Below are positions 54,494-64,000 of a stretch of DNA of 64,000 nt, one piece after another. The position numbers were made by a program, and so were the translations under genes. Under the pieces are notes generated by a model. That model had not been told where the DNA came from and made no database searches. It saw only the letters and a program-made list of their open reading frames with translations. Position 1 is the first letter of the stretch, and every line of letters starts with the position of its first letter. Location of the stretch: positions 283,271,426 through 283,335,425 of the forward strand of contig CP136063.1 of assembly GCA_032622095.1 (NCBI GenBank). Reading direction: 5' to 3'. The DNA comes from Siphonodentalium dalli. Lineage: Eukaryota; Mollusca; Scaphopoda; Gadilida; Siphonodentaliidae.

Positions 54494-54930
54494 CAAAGAC
54501 TGTGTATATTTTGTTCAGATGCTGCTATTGAAGACGAAAACCACCTTCTTTTAGAATGTAGTGCTTACCGCTCACCACGTCTCGAACTCATAAATATTAT
54601 GAAGACACAGTTCCCAGACTTTGAAAATATGACCCGAACCGAACAGCTTGTCAAAATCCTATCCAACAATATTTCAAATACATGCACTTCAATTTGTCAT
54701 ATAATCCGAAGATTATTTTCCGCACGCGATGAGCATCGTATCATAAATCAATGAATAAATATAGACGAGACGATCCTATGCACACTCAGCTTTACTGAGG
54801 TTATATACATCTATATATTAATATAATTTATTATATTGTTCAATGTACAATTATATGTTATGATGTGTGCATACTGTCCTTATAAGGATGTTTGCCAATT
54901 AAACTTATCTTATCTTATCTTGTCTTATAT
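54494..54930 (+). pseudogene. LINE 3' end with Cys/His motif and TTATC tail
   Basis: From about 54,494 to the TGA at 54,752 the frame reads a C-x2-C...H-x4-C motif (CIFCSDAAIEDENHLLLEC), then a helical C-terminal part ending HRIINQ. This is the end of an L2/CR1-like ORF2. About 150 bp of 3' UTR follow, ending CTTATCTTATCTTATCTTG, the short tandem tail typical of such LINEs. It is 5'-truncated and unrelated in detail to the LINE at 8,088. Confidence 0.75.
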
Positions 54931-55650
54931 ATACAATTGAAACACACGCCCTATCCAAAATGTCCACCACCCAGAGGGGTGTATACCTGGAGTTAGACCA
55001 CTAGATTCTATGAGTTTTCAATTTTCAGTTGAGAAGGCCTGGTGTTCAGATCTAAACCCCCCTCCCAACTGGGCCGAACCGTGCATGGTCGGCCCAGTGT
55101 ATCTGCCCCACCCCCTTCCCGGGCCAGTGAACAGTCAAAGATGCAAACACCACGCGAACTTGGTTACGGGTCGAGGAATGACAAGGGTCACCTATTGGCA
55201 ACCCCATGGACGGCCATTTAGAATTAGGGTGTGGTGTGGAATGTTTGTTATAGGGCCACTCAAAAACACCAATTGTTTGGCTGAAATCGGTCAAGGGGCC
55301 GATAAATAACACGGGTGTGTTTTCAATAGCAGCGAATAATGAGAACAAACCCATCAACCCGTTAACGGGAGATTTTGATGGTCCTATATCGACTTTCAAA
55401 TGAGGCAGCATTATCAGGATTTGAAATAAGGATTGGCACCAAACGATAACATACAATGAAGAGGACTTATGATTTCCTTTCCGAACACTAGATACATATT
55501 CTACGAGGCATCTTCTCTCTTCTAAAGCATGTGTGTTTTGTTGCAGTTAAAGCACAATGTACAAAACACCAGTCTAAATCAATGCATCGTCCTAAACTCT
55601 TTGGACCGGTATTCAATTTGAAAACGAGGCCATTGGACAGATTCATTCTC
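54931..55650. other. Anonymous stretch, no gene recognised
   Basis: Frames at 55,010-55,456 occur on both strands and contain no known motif. TGGAGTTAGACC...CTAGAT near 54,988 recurs near 62,040, and GGTCGGCCCAGTG recalls 26,430; these are traces of an old dispersed repeat. Confidence 0.4.
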
Positions 55651-55970
55651 AGTGTGCTGCATGCACTGCCAAAAATAATTTCTTAATAAGATAAAATATC
55701 TTGAAACAAGAAAAACTATTTCCTGAAACAGGAAAATAAATCTTATTTTGGGAAATATACCCCCCAAGTCTGCTACATCAAGAAAATTTAAGAAACTCCC
55801 ACCAGACAAGAGATAGTTTTCTCAAATAAGATAGATTTTAGTCTTGAAACAAGAAACAATTTCCTTAATAAGAAAATGGCTTCAAAAATTAAATATATAT
55901 TTCTTGTTTCAAGATTTTTTTTCTAAGTTAAGAAATACTTAAAGAAAATATTTCTAAACCAAGAATTAAT
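55650..55970. repeat. Self-complementary AT-rich foldback
   Basis: CTTGAAACAAGAAA (55,702 and 55,833) and its complement TTTCTTGTTTCAAG (55,896) occur with several TTCTTAATAAGA and TTTCTTAA motifs. They can fold into a large imperfect hairpin. Probably an old MITE. Confidence 0.6.
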
Positions 55971-56054
55971 TGTTATGTAGAAATTACTGCTGTATTGGAA
56001 TAACTGTAAAAGTCCAACGAGAGCAAAATTGTGATCAAAATTTTATGGTAAACA

Positions 56055-56340
56055 TTGAAAAAGGTCCAACCAGACCAACCTGTTGATTAAATATTCTGAA
56101 AATTCATATTCATACTTAAATATTTGAACTACATGTAATACTACAGCTATAGGATTATATAATTGTTGACAAGTCACTCACTGTAACAGTTTTGTTTACA
56201 TAACATTGGAAAAGGTCCAACCTGTTGATTAAATATTCTGAAAATGTTATTCATAGTTAAATATTTGAACTAATAATACAGCTAGAATTATATATTTGTT
56301 GACAAATCACTGTAACAGTTTTGTTTACATAACAATAGTT
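56055..56340. repeat. Two tandem copies of a 150-bp unit
   Basis: AAAAGGTCCAACC, CTGTTGATTAAATATTCTGA, GTAACAGTTTTGTTTACATA occur at 56,057-56,204 and 56,208-56,332. Confidence 0.85.
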
Positions 56341-56654
56341 TCAACAGATGTAATTTTGTTATTGGCAATCTGCCAGTAAGTGTTTTTATCTATTTCTCAA
56401 TGCTCTTAGGGCATGCTGACCTTTATACAATTTTAATAAAATTTTGTTTGCACAATATAGTGGGTCGCCATTGAGGAGACCTAGAGCTCCCTTGAAATCT
56501 CCAAATGGCGGTTTGCCACACCATCCCGAACTAGACAAACCTCTCTGGTGGCCCCTTGCATTGAACCTATTAATTAAACCGGTACTTCAAGCTGGTATAT
56601 ACCCCTCTTATATAAGGATGGAAGATGCTACCAATTTCAAACCGATGGTATTTA

Positions 56655-58870
56655 TTCAGAGTTGACTCTCTTGTATCATGAAAGCAAGCCCAATGAGGCC
56701 ATGCACCTATTGTATGTTTATAACACACAAAAGACTATATAATAGCAGAATGCTAATATCTCTGATGATACAAACAATAAAATATCCAATTTATCCATAG
56801 TTGAATTTCATTTGGCTATATAGGAAAGCATACAATGTGGCTTTTATGTAGTTTCCACAAAGTATTTTAAGTAAAATATCCATCAAGTGATGTATTCTGC
56901 CTTGTCCTATATATTAAAATGCATGCAATGGTCATGAGAAATGCTTAATTTATTGGTAGAGATGTCCATCTGATAAGAAATACTGACATTTTAGGTTTGA
57001 TACACCATTTCAGCTGGCTTGGCATCTTTTAAATTTGAAACCTAAGGGAATTTATTCAGCTTTGACTCTCTAAATTATGGAAGAAAGCCCAAATGAAGCC
57101 ACTATGTGCATGTTAATAACATGTATAAGGCTATATATCTCAACAGAATATATGTCTGATAAAATGCACAATAAAATATCCATAGTTCAATTGCATTTGG
57201 CTATAGAGGGATGCATACAATATTGCTTTTATGTAGTTTCCACAGACTATTTTAAGTAAAATATCCATCAAATGATGTTTTCTACATAGCCTTGTATATT
57301 AAAATGCATGTAATGACCATGGGAAATGTTTAATTCATTAGTTGATATGTCCATCTGATAAGAAATACTGACATTTGAGGTTTAAAATACCATTTCATGG
57401 GATTATGGGATCATAAATATAAAACTAAGGGAATTTCTTCAGATTTGACTCTCTAAATAATGGAAGAAAGCCCAAATGAAGCCACAATTTGCATGTTAAA
57501 AACATGTATAAGGCTATATCTCAACAGAATACACGTCTCTGATAAAATACACAATAAAATACCCATAGTTTAATTTCATTTGGCTGTAGAGGGATGCATA
57601 CAATATTGCTTTTATGTAGTTTCCACAGACTATTTTAAGTAAAATATCCATCAACTGATGTTTTCTACCTTGGTCTATATATTATAATGCATGCAGTGAC
57701 CATGAGAAATGTTTAATTTATTGGTAGAGATGTCCATCTGATAAGAAATACTGTCATTTGAGGTTTGATACACCATTTCAGCTGGCTTGGCATCTTGTAA
57801 ATTTGAAATAAGGGAATCTCTTCAGGTTTGACTCTCTAAATTATGGAAGCAAGCCCAAATAAAGCCACTATTTGCATGTTTATAACATATATAAGGCTAT
57901 ATCTCAACAGAATGCATGTCTCTAATGAAATAAACAATACAATATCCATAGTTTAATTTCATTTGGCTATACAGGGATGCATACAATATGGCTTTTATGT
58001 AGATTTGACAGACTATTTTAAGTAATATTTCCATCAAATGATGTTTCTACCTTGTCCTGTATATTAAAATGCATGCAATGACCATGAGAAATGTTTAATT
58101 TATTGGTAGACATGTCCATCTGATAAGAAATACTGCCATTTGAGGTTTGATACACCATTTCAGTTGCCTTGGCATCTTACAAATTTGAAATAAGGGAATC
58201 TCTTCAGGTTTGACTCTCTAAATTATGGAAGCAAGCCCAAATGAAGCCACTATTTGCATGTTTATAACATATATAAGGCAATATCTCAACAGAATACATG
58301 TCTCTGGTGAAATAAACAATAAAATATCCATAGTTTAATTTATTTTGGCTACACAGGGGTGCATACAATATGGCTTTTAGGTTGTTTCCACAGACTATTT
58401 TAAGTAAAATATCCATCAAATGATGTTGTCTACCTTGTCCTGTATATTATAATGCATGCAATGACTATGAGAAATGTTTAATTTATTGGTAGAGATGTCC
58501 ATCTGATAAGAAGTACTAATATTTGATGTTTGTGACATCAACTCACAGGGCCAGGCATGCTCCAACTTTCAAACTAAGAGAATTTCCTCACGTTTGACTC
58601 ACTAAATGATGGAAGTTAGCCCAAATGAAGCAACTATTTGCATGTTTATAATGTATAAGGCTATATCTTTGCAGAAGGCATGTCTCTGATAATAAAAATA
58701 ATAACATGTCTATAGTTCATAGTTCAGTTGGTTAGACAGGGTGCATAAAATATGGCTTTAAGTATAGTTTTCACAAACTAGAAATTCTAGAATATCTATA
58801 AAATGATGTAACCTGCCTTGCTGTGTATTAAAAATTCATGCAATAACCTGATAAATGTTCAGTTCATTGG
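56655..58870. repeat. About 382-bp satellite, 5-6 copies
   Basis: TTGACTCTCTAAATTATGGA starts units near 56,663, 57,063, 57,445, 57,828, 58,209 and 58,589. Each includes GGCTATATCTCAACAGAAT, GGGATGCATACAATATGGC, TCCATCTGATAAGAAATACT. The outer units are the most diverged, as expected if unequal exchange homogenises the middle. No coding frame is shared by all units. Confidence 0.93.
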
Positions 58871-58883
58871 CAAGCCTTATAAG

Positions 58884-58955
58884 CCAATGCATTCTTTTAT
58901 ATATGATACGAGGCTTCATTTGGATGACTCACATATATAAGAGAATGCTCTAGCA
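58884..58955. repeat. 67-bp hairpin module, solitary copy H10
   Basis: CCAATGCATTCTTTTATATA with its inverted partner TATATAAGAGAATGC, diverged. It is followed by TTTAATGCTGCACCAGCGC as in the MITE at 49,224, so it is a remnant of that MITE type. Confidence 0.75.
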
Positions 58956-59039
58956 TATGGTCTGTTAAGACTTTAATGCTGCACCAGCGCAATTCCCGCC
59001 ATGGTCATATATATATGGGGGAGGCCCTTTTCACATTTA

Positions 59040-59175
59040 TTATTTATTTACGCTTGAGCGAAAATATTTGCGCTTAAGCACACATATTTGCGCTTAAGCA
59101 AACATATTGCGCTTAAGTTCAAATAACCTCTATCGTTTGGGCTTAAGCGCAAATGTTTATGCCTAAGCGAAAATC
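59040..59175. repeat. GCGCTTAAGC short repeat cluster
   Basis: The palindromic core GCGCTTAAGC, or a close form, recurs about every 20 bp (TATTTGCGCTTAAGCA). A run of about 16 C follows at 59,206. Confidence 0.85.
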
Positions 59176-59221
59176 AAGCGCAAATGAAAAATAATATGCA
59201 TTGACCCCCCCCCCCCCCCCC

Positions 59222-60150
59222 GAATTAATTTTAAATGACACAGGCCAAAACACATCACTCAAGTCTATATAGGCCCATCATCTGAGTAATCCCTAGATAC
59301 CTTTTATGAACATGCAAATTGTATAGATCTGTGTGCAGAACATGTCTCTTTTATAAAATATACTAGATTTCTGGGATGGACGAAAGTCACAACTACACCT
59401 TTTACTGAACTCGGACTCGGACTACAACTTTTATTGTGTCCGCCATTCGGTCACGCCTGTTCTGTGGGTCACGGTCAGCCATTTTGACAAAACACATTTT
59501 TCGAGATCGGAAATGAACAGCTGAACTCCATTTGATCTGATTTTTCAGGTAAGTTAACTGTTGTAAAGTGTTTTCTCTTTACGAAAATGTTGTTACGAGT
59601 GATATACTTAATTGAACGACGATTACACGTGCGTGATTTATTCATATTTTACAAATGAAATGATGGTGAATTTTACTGTCGGTGAAATATGTACGATATT
59701 TTAGAATACGTTCAATCTGCTTGTATTTGTTATGATTTCTCATGTTAAAATAGTAACATCTGATGGACTATGATTATATGGCATTGATCATTCGTATATA
59801 AATGTACCCATCCACAATATTCGCAAAACTGGGAAACTTTGCAAAATCGGTTTTTATTAAATCATATTTTGTGCTTAATTTCTACGATAAATAAAAATAA
59901 AGTATTCCGTAGCCGGCGTGAGTGGCAAATTTTACCCTGCAAAAATCAAATTCTGGCATAAAGCTATGCATAATTGCTCTGTATTATCGGTCGAGATTAA
60001 TATGACAATAGTTGGAAAACAGAAAGGTCACAATTATTGAAAATATAACTTAAAAGGCAATTGTATATAAAGGTACTTCTTCATAGAATAATTTTGAACA
60101 AATGTGAACCTGATAATATTAAAAATAAAATGCCCATTCATTCTAGTTAC
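59222..60150. other. Anonymous stretch
   Basis: 59,370-59,420 has a fragment of repeat R1 (CACCTTTTACTGAACTCGG). Otherwise no gene, and no open frame of note. Confidence 0.4.
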
Positions 60151-60735
60151 GAAGTGGCTAAAGAACGGTATACCGCTCTTTAGTACTGAGGGCTAAAGAA
60201 CGGTATACCGCTCTTTAGTGGTGAGGGCTAAAGAGCGGTACGGATTATAACGTTACACGCAATGCGCAAAATATCTTGGCAACGCACGTGCCGCTCATCC
60301 AACATGGACAGCTCTTTAGCACTGAGGGCTAAAGAACGGCACACCACTCTTTAGCGATGAGAGCTAAAGAGCGATACGGATTATAACGTTATGTGTTGGC
60401 GCAATGCGCAAAATATCTTGGCAACGCACGTGCCGCTCATCCAACCTGGACCGCTCTTTAGCACCGAGGACTAAAGAGCAGTAGGCCTATACCGCTCTTT
60501 AGCACCAAATGCTAAAGAGTGGTATACCGTTCATTAGCGTATCAGGCCCATATAGCTAATGCGTTGTATACCGCTCTTTAGCGTTTGTCACTAAAGAGCA
60601 GTATACCGTTCTTTAGCACCAAACGCTAAAGAGCGGTATACCGTTAATTAGCGTATCAGGTCCATATAGCTAAAGCGTGGTATACCGCTCTTTAGCGTTT
60701 GGTACTAAAGAGCGGTATACCGTTCTTTAGCCACG
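60150..60735. repeat. Array of short perfect palindromes (CTAAAGAGCGGTATACCG type)
   Basis: More than ten half-sites CTAAAGA[G/A]CGGTATACCG in both orientations. Several combine into 26-bp near-perfect palindromes centred on GGTATACC. A 100-bp segment with TACGGATTATAACGTTA, GCAATGCGCAAAATATCTTG and CACGTGCCGCTCATCCAAC occurs twice (about 60,238 and 60,377). GCGTATCAGGCCCATATAGC occurs twice (about 60,537 and 60,650). No coding potential. Confidence 0.9.
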
Positions 60736-60929
60736 GCCTTCTAGTTATTGTGTGGCCAATTCAACACTACATGTAAGTGTACGTTCAGACGACCACGATT
60801 CATTTGTAAGTGGAGGAATCAGGCCCGACAAGATCGTGGATAGTTTGTTCACACAATTGCGATGCGGCATCGTATATGATTATACCGTAGGTTGAACATC
60901 CTGAAGCATGTGATTGACTACACCGGGCA

Positions 60930-61372
60930 TTTTCACCTACAATTTTTATGCACACACCACTGCGAATCTTTCGTCACAAGTGGAGGTATAAACCAAGGAT
61001 ACGCCTCAATTTGGCATCTAAAAATAGTAAAATAAAACAGTGCTTGATATTATTTTTGACCTACGATTTTGATGTGAGCATGCGCAGTCCAATTATCAGT
61101 TATTTCCTACGACGGAAAAGTTTCCACAAGTTTACGATTGAATCGTGGTCATCTGAACGTTCACTAAGTGAATGTTCTGATGATCACGATTCAATCGTAA
61201 GTGGACAGATTTTGTTGTGGGTAGTAACCGATACAGTGATAGTTTTACTGCGCATTGTCGCGAATGATAAAATGTAGTATCAAGCATTTTAGATGCGAAA
61301 TTGTGGCGTATCCTTGGTTACCTCCACTTGTGACTGCATCAGAACTGTGTGTGTATTTAAAAATTGTACAAA
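60930..61372. mobile_element. Foldback MITE of about 440 bp
   Basis: Left end ACAATTTTTATGCACACACC, CACAAGTGGAGGTATAAACC, AAGGATACGCCTCAATTTG; right end the imperfect complement. The centre (61,130-61,207) is a second palindrome, ACGATTGAATCGTGGTCATC, around GAACGTTCACTAAGTGAATG. A relative of the centre (GTTCAGACGACCACGATTCA) lies just outside at 60,783. The 109-codon frame follows from the fold. Confidence 0.75.
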
Positions 61373-62930
61373 GTAAATAAAAAAACATAGGGTAGTTAAT
61401 CACATGGTTAACCGCCGACAATATACTCATATGCAGAGGCGGACTGGCCGATCGGGAGACCGGGAAATTTCCCGGTGGGCCGGAGGCCGGAAAAATTCTG
61501 ATTCCACGTGATTTTCTATCAAGCGAGAATCCGAGGGTTTTTTTTTACGGTTTGGGGGGGGGGGGGGTATATGTGGTTGTCCACAACTTGGGCCACAAAT
61601 GAAACCGACGTGGGCCGCCACATGTGTTGTTTAACCAGCCGTGTATCCAATAAGATGGTACTCTTCTCACATAAATTCATGAGGGCAGAGGCGGACTGCA
61701 TGGCCGATCGGGAGACCGGGAAAATTCCGGACGTGGGCCGCCACATGTGTTGTTTAACCAGCCGAATTGGCTAATCGTAATTTTGACATTAAATGAACTT
61801 GTCGGCATCATATAACACCACGTAAAGACCCCATTAATCTCGAGATTTTAACGGTAACTCCCAAAAAAATTCTTACGCACCCCTCCCCAAATTTACAAGA
61901 AAATAGGAACGCTTCAGTCTAGTTTATTGGATTCGAGATTTTCTTGTATAGTTTTCAAAATGTTCTCACCCCGGGCCGAACAACCATGAACAGCCCGGTG
62001 TGTCCTGGTCTCTTGTCCGTAGCCGTGTGCATTTGTCTGGAGTTAGACCGCTAGATGTTAGATTTTATGCAATTTTTCAGGTAAAAATATCTGAATGGTC
62101 TCATACCGGGAATATATAGAACCATGGTTTATGAATATATATGATATTAGACCAGAGGTGCAAATGGAATTATGCAAAAACATGTATTTGGTCTGCATCT
62201 GATTCAAGGGGGAGGGTGCAAATGGAATTATGCAAAAATATGTATTTGATCTGATTCTGATTCAAGGGGGGGGGGGGGGGGTGCAGTTGGAATTTTCCAA
62301 GGTGGACTGTGGACGCCCCCCCCCCAAAACAGATGGGCCGGTATTATATTAATTTCCCGGGCCATATGTGATGACATCGTAATCGTGTCAACAAACTATC
62401 CATGATTTTGTCAGGCCATGGTCATCTGAATTGCCGAGGACGCTCACATTGTTGGTTGAATGAACTTTACACTTTGTTTATAAATATGTTTGCAAATTAT
62501 AAAAATACATGTATCCATATCACATACATGTATATGCAGCATATTTTTCTTCTTATTACAGAAATGCCAGATTCATTAGCCACGGTCATTGTTATGGAAC
62601 TACAGTACCGTGTAGTTATGATACACCAACAGATATCACACCAAAAGTTGAAAATTAATACAACCACACGGATATCGTTAAATTAACTTATATATGCATG
62701 TATAAGACGAATCACTATCTTGTATTTCCATGCCTGTTTGTGTAATGCCAATCAATGCGGCCTGACAACAGGCGATGGTGGAGTTTAAAAATTGACACCA
62801 TAAACAATGTCGGCAACTTCAAAGTTCATGGTGTGCTACATTTAACCCCCTACTTGTATATACTATTTACAAATTTTCTATCAAGCATTCCCATTGCTTA
62901 TAGAAAGTATAGTTGGAAAAATAGACGAAA
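61373..62930. other. Anonymous stretch with duplicated segments
   Basis: CAGAGGCGGACT...GCCGATCGGGAGACCGGGAAA occurs at 61,435 and 61,685, and GACGTGGGCCGCCACATGTG at 61,609 and 61,731, as a local duplication. The first contains CGGGAAATTTCCCG. G runs at 61,553 and 62,268. TGCAAATGGAATTATGCAAA is repeated at about 62,159 and 62,217. No gene recognised. Confidence 0.5.
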
Positions 62931-62934
62931 ATGG

Positions 62935-64000
62935 CCATATGATCAGGGGGTCGGAAAATATGTTCAGGCATGTATGCTGATTTTTTTCGTTCGACCCTTA
63001 TTGGGACCCACCCACCCCCGCGTCCAAACATCCACCCCCACCATTTTAACAATAAAACAGATTTGCGGGGGGGGGGGGGTGTGTGGGAGATTCACTGTAA
63101 ACAGCTGTATATGAATTTCTGTGAATACTATTTGTCATGGATGTTAACATTGACATGTAAATAGGAACGACTCATTTTGGGGTCATTCAGCAAAAAAACA
63201 TGGCTGCCGGTCACCAGCCGGTGGCCATCTTGGAATTCAAAATTCAATCCATTAGCATGAGCTACAAGCTATACTGTTTGTCTGATCATCATGAAATTTG
63301 TCATTTCTGTTTTATAAATACCGGCATTTCTCTTATTGTAATGAGTTTTATGCCAAACTCATTGCAAAAACAGTCAAACGACTTGCAGGAAAAAAGCATT
63401 TTAGTTGCGGAAAAAAATGTTTGTTGGTCCCATCAAGTTCAACCACCCATCCACCCCGGCATACGTGCCCGGAAATCCCCCCCCTGATATGATGGCCAAT
63501 ATTTTTAAAGAAGTCAATCCGCAGTATAAGTGGTATATACTGGTATGTGTGATATTTGACATGCAGAAGTACTAGTTTGTGCTGCTATCTTCTAGTATAC
63601 ATAATTATGCTTGTATATTATACAGTATAATTTGTTCAATTCCCCAATGATTATGTATAATTGTGTTTACTAGTATATGCATGGAAATAGAGTATTTGTG
63701 AACTCACCTATTCAAGTAAAGATGATAAAATCAAATGTTGTATTGACATTTGGGGTGCCACATTGCCCCCCCCCCCGGAAACAAATTTCAGGCATGTATG
63801 GCATTTTTTCCCTTTCGATCATTTTTTATACCCACCCACCCCCACCGCCAATTTTTTTTCCGTTTTCGGCAGTTTTTTCCGACCATTTTTTTTACACCCA
63901 CCCCCCTTTTAACACTAAAACAGAGATTTGCGGGGGGAAATTCACTGTAAACAGCTGTATATGAATTTCTGTGCATACTATTTATCATGGATGTTAACAT
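62935..64000. repeat. Duplicated unit with G/C tracts, cut by the window edge
   Basis: 62,940-63,158 and 63,760-64,000 are parallel: CAGGCATGTATG, CCCACCCACCCCC, AAAACAGA, TTTGCGGGGGG, TTCACTGTAAACAGCTGTAT, ATGAATTTCTGTG, CATGGATGTTAACAT. The period is about 845 bp. The frames here are mostly homopolymer artefacts. Confidence 0.8.

Overview
The window looks like AT-rich intergenic DNA of an invertebrate animal. I find no intact host gene. The clues are eukaryotic: non-LTR retrotransposons of the CR1/L2/Jockey group, TTAA-flanked MITEs, a non-autonomous Helitron, Maverick/Polinton-type sequence, long satellites and no bacterial gene layout. A marine lophotrochozoan (mollusc-like) is my guess, with low confidence. 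Almost every long open frame is a repeat artefact or belongs to a mobile element.

Layout. 1-8,090 and 18,690-21,500 are copies of one composite repeat, arranged head to tail. Each has a tRNA-like module of about 155 bp (GTGAGCCGTAGCCAGGTGG...CTCACCTTTTG), usually with a TATATAAG box 30-35 bp upstream, followed by AT-rich modules. Parts of this unit have expanded into minisatellites: a 67-bp array at 1-430 and 30/51-bp arrays at 1,027-2,212 and 5,639-5,798. The array is interrupted by a LINE fragment (3,860-4,705) and by a nearly complete but dead LINE on the minus strand (8,088-about 12,128).

The centrepiece is 12,135-18,200: a 6.07-kb, almost perfect inverted duplication with AGTAGTATATATCAAG ends and a 6-bp target duplication (ATTATG). 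Each 3-kb arm carries a zinc-finger/P-loop packaging-type ATPase of the Maverick/Polinton (adintovirus-like) kind. The right copy is open for 435 codons; the left copy is broken. The element looks like a one-ended Polinton turned into a hairpin, inserted beside or in the upstream part of the LINE.

From 20,200 to 28,800 there are MITEs and nested elements: TTAA-flanked (piggyBac-type) elements, a TTA-flanked 1.5-kb element, and elements whose ends are themselves 67-bp hairpins. 29,240-32,637 is a 68-bp satellite (about 50 copies) whose monomer resembles one end of a TTAA MITE. 38,427-39,762 is a 46-bp satellite (about 29 copies). 42,149-43,973 is a 1.8-kb TIR element with a 7-bp target duplication. 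46,006-49,476 is a nested stack in which a TTAA MITE is split by an insertion that was itself hit by a Helitron. 54,494-54,930 is a LINE 3' end. 56,655-58,870 is a 382-bp satellite. 60,150-60,735 is a dense array of short palindromes. The last 3 kb holds a duplicated G-tract-rich unit.

Nothing here forms a cellular pathway. The window is informative mainly as a record of transposition and of satellites arising from transposon parts.
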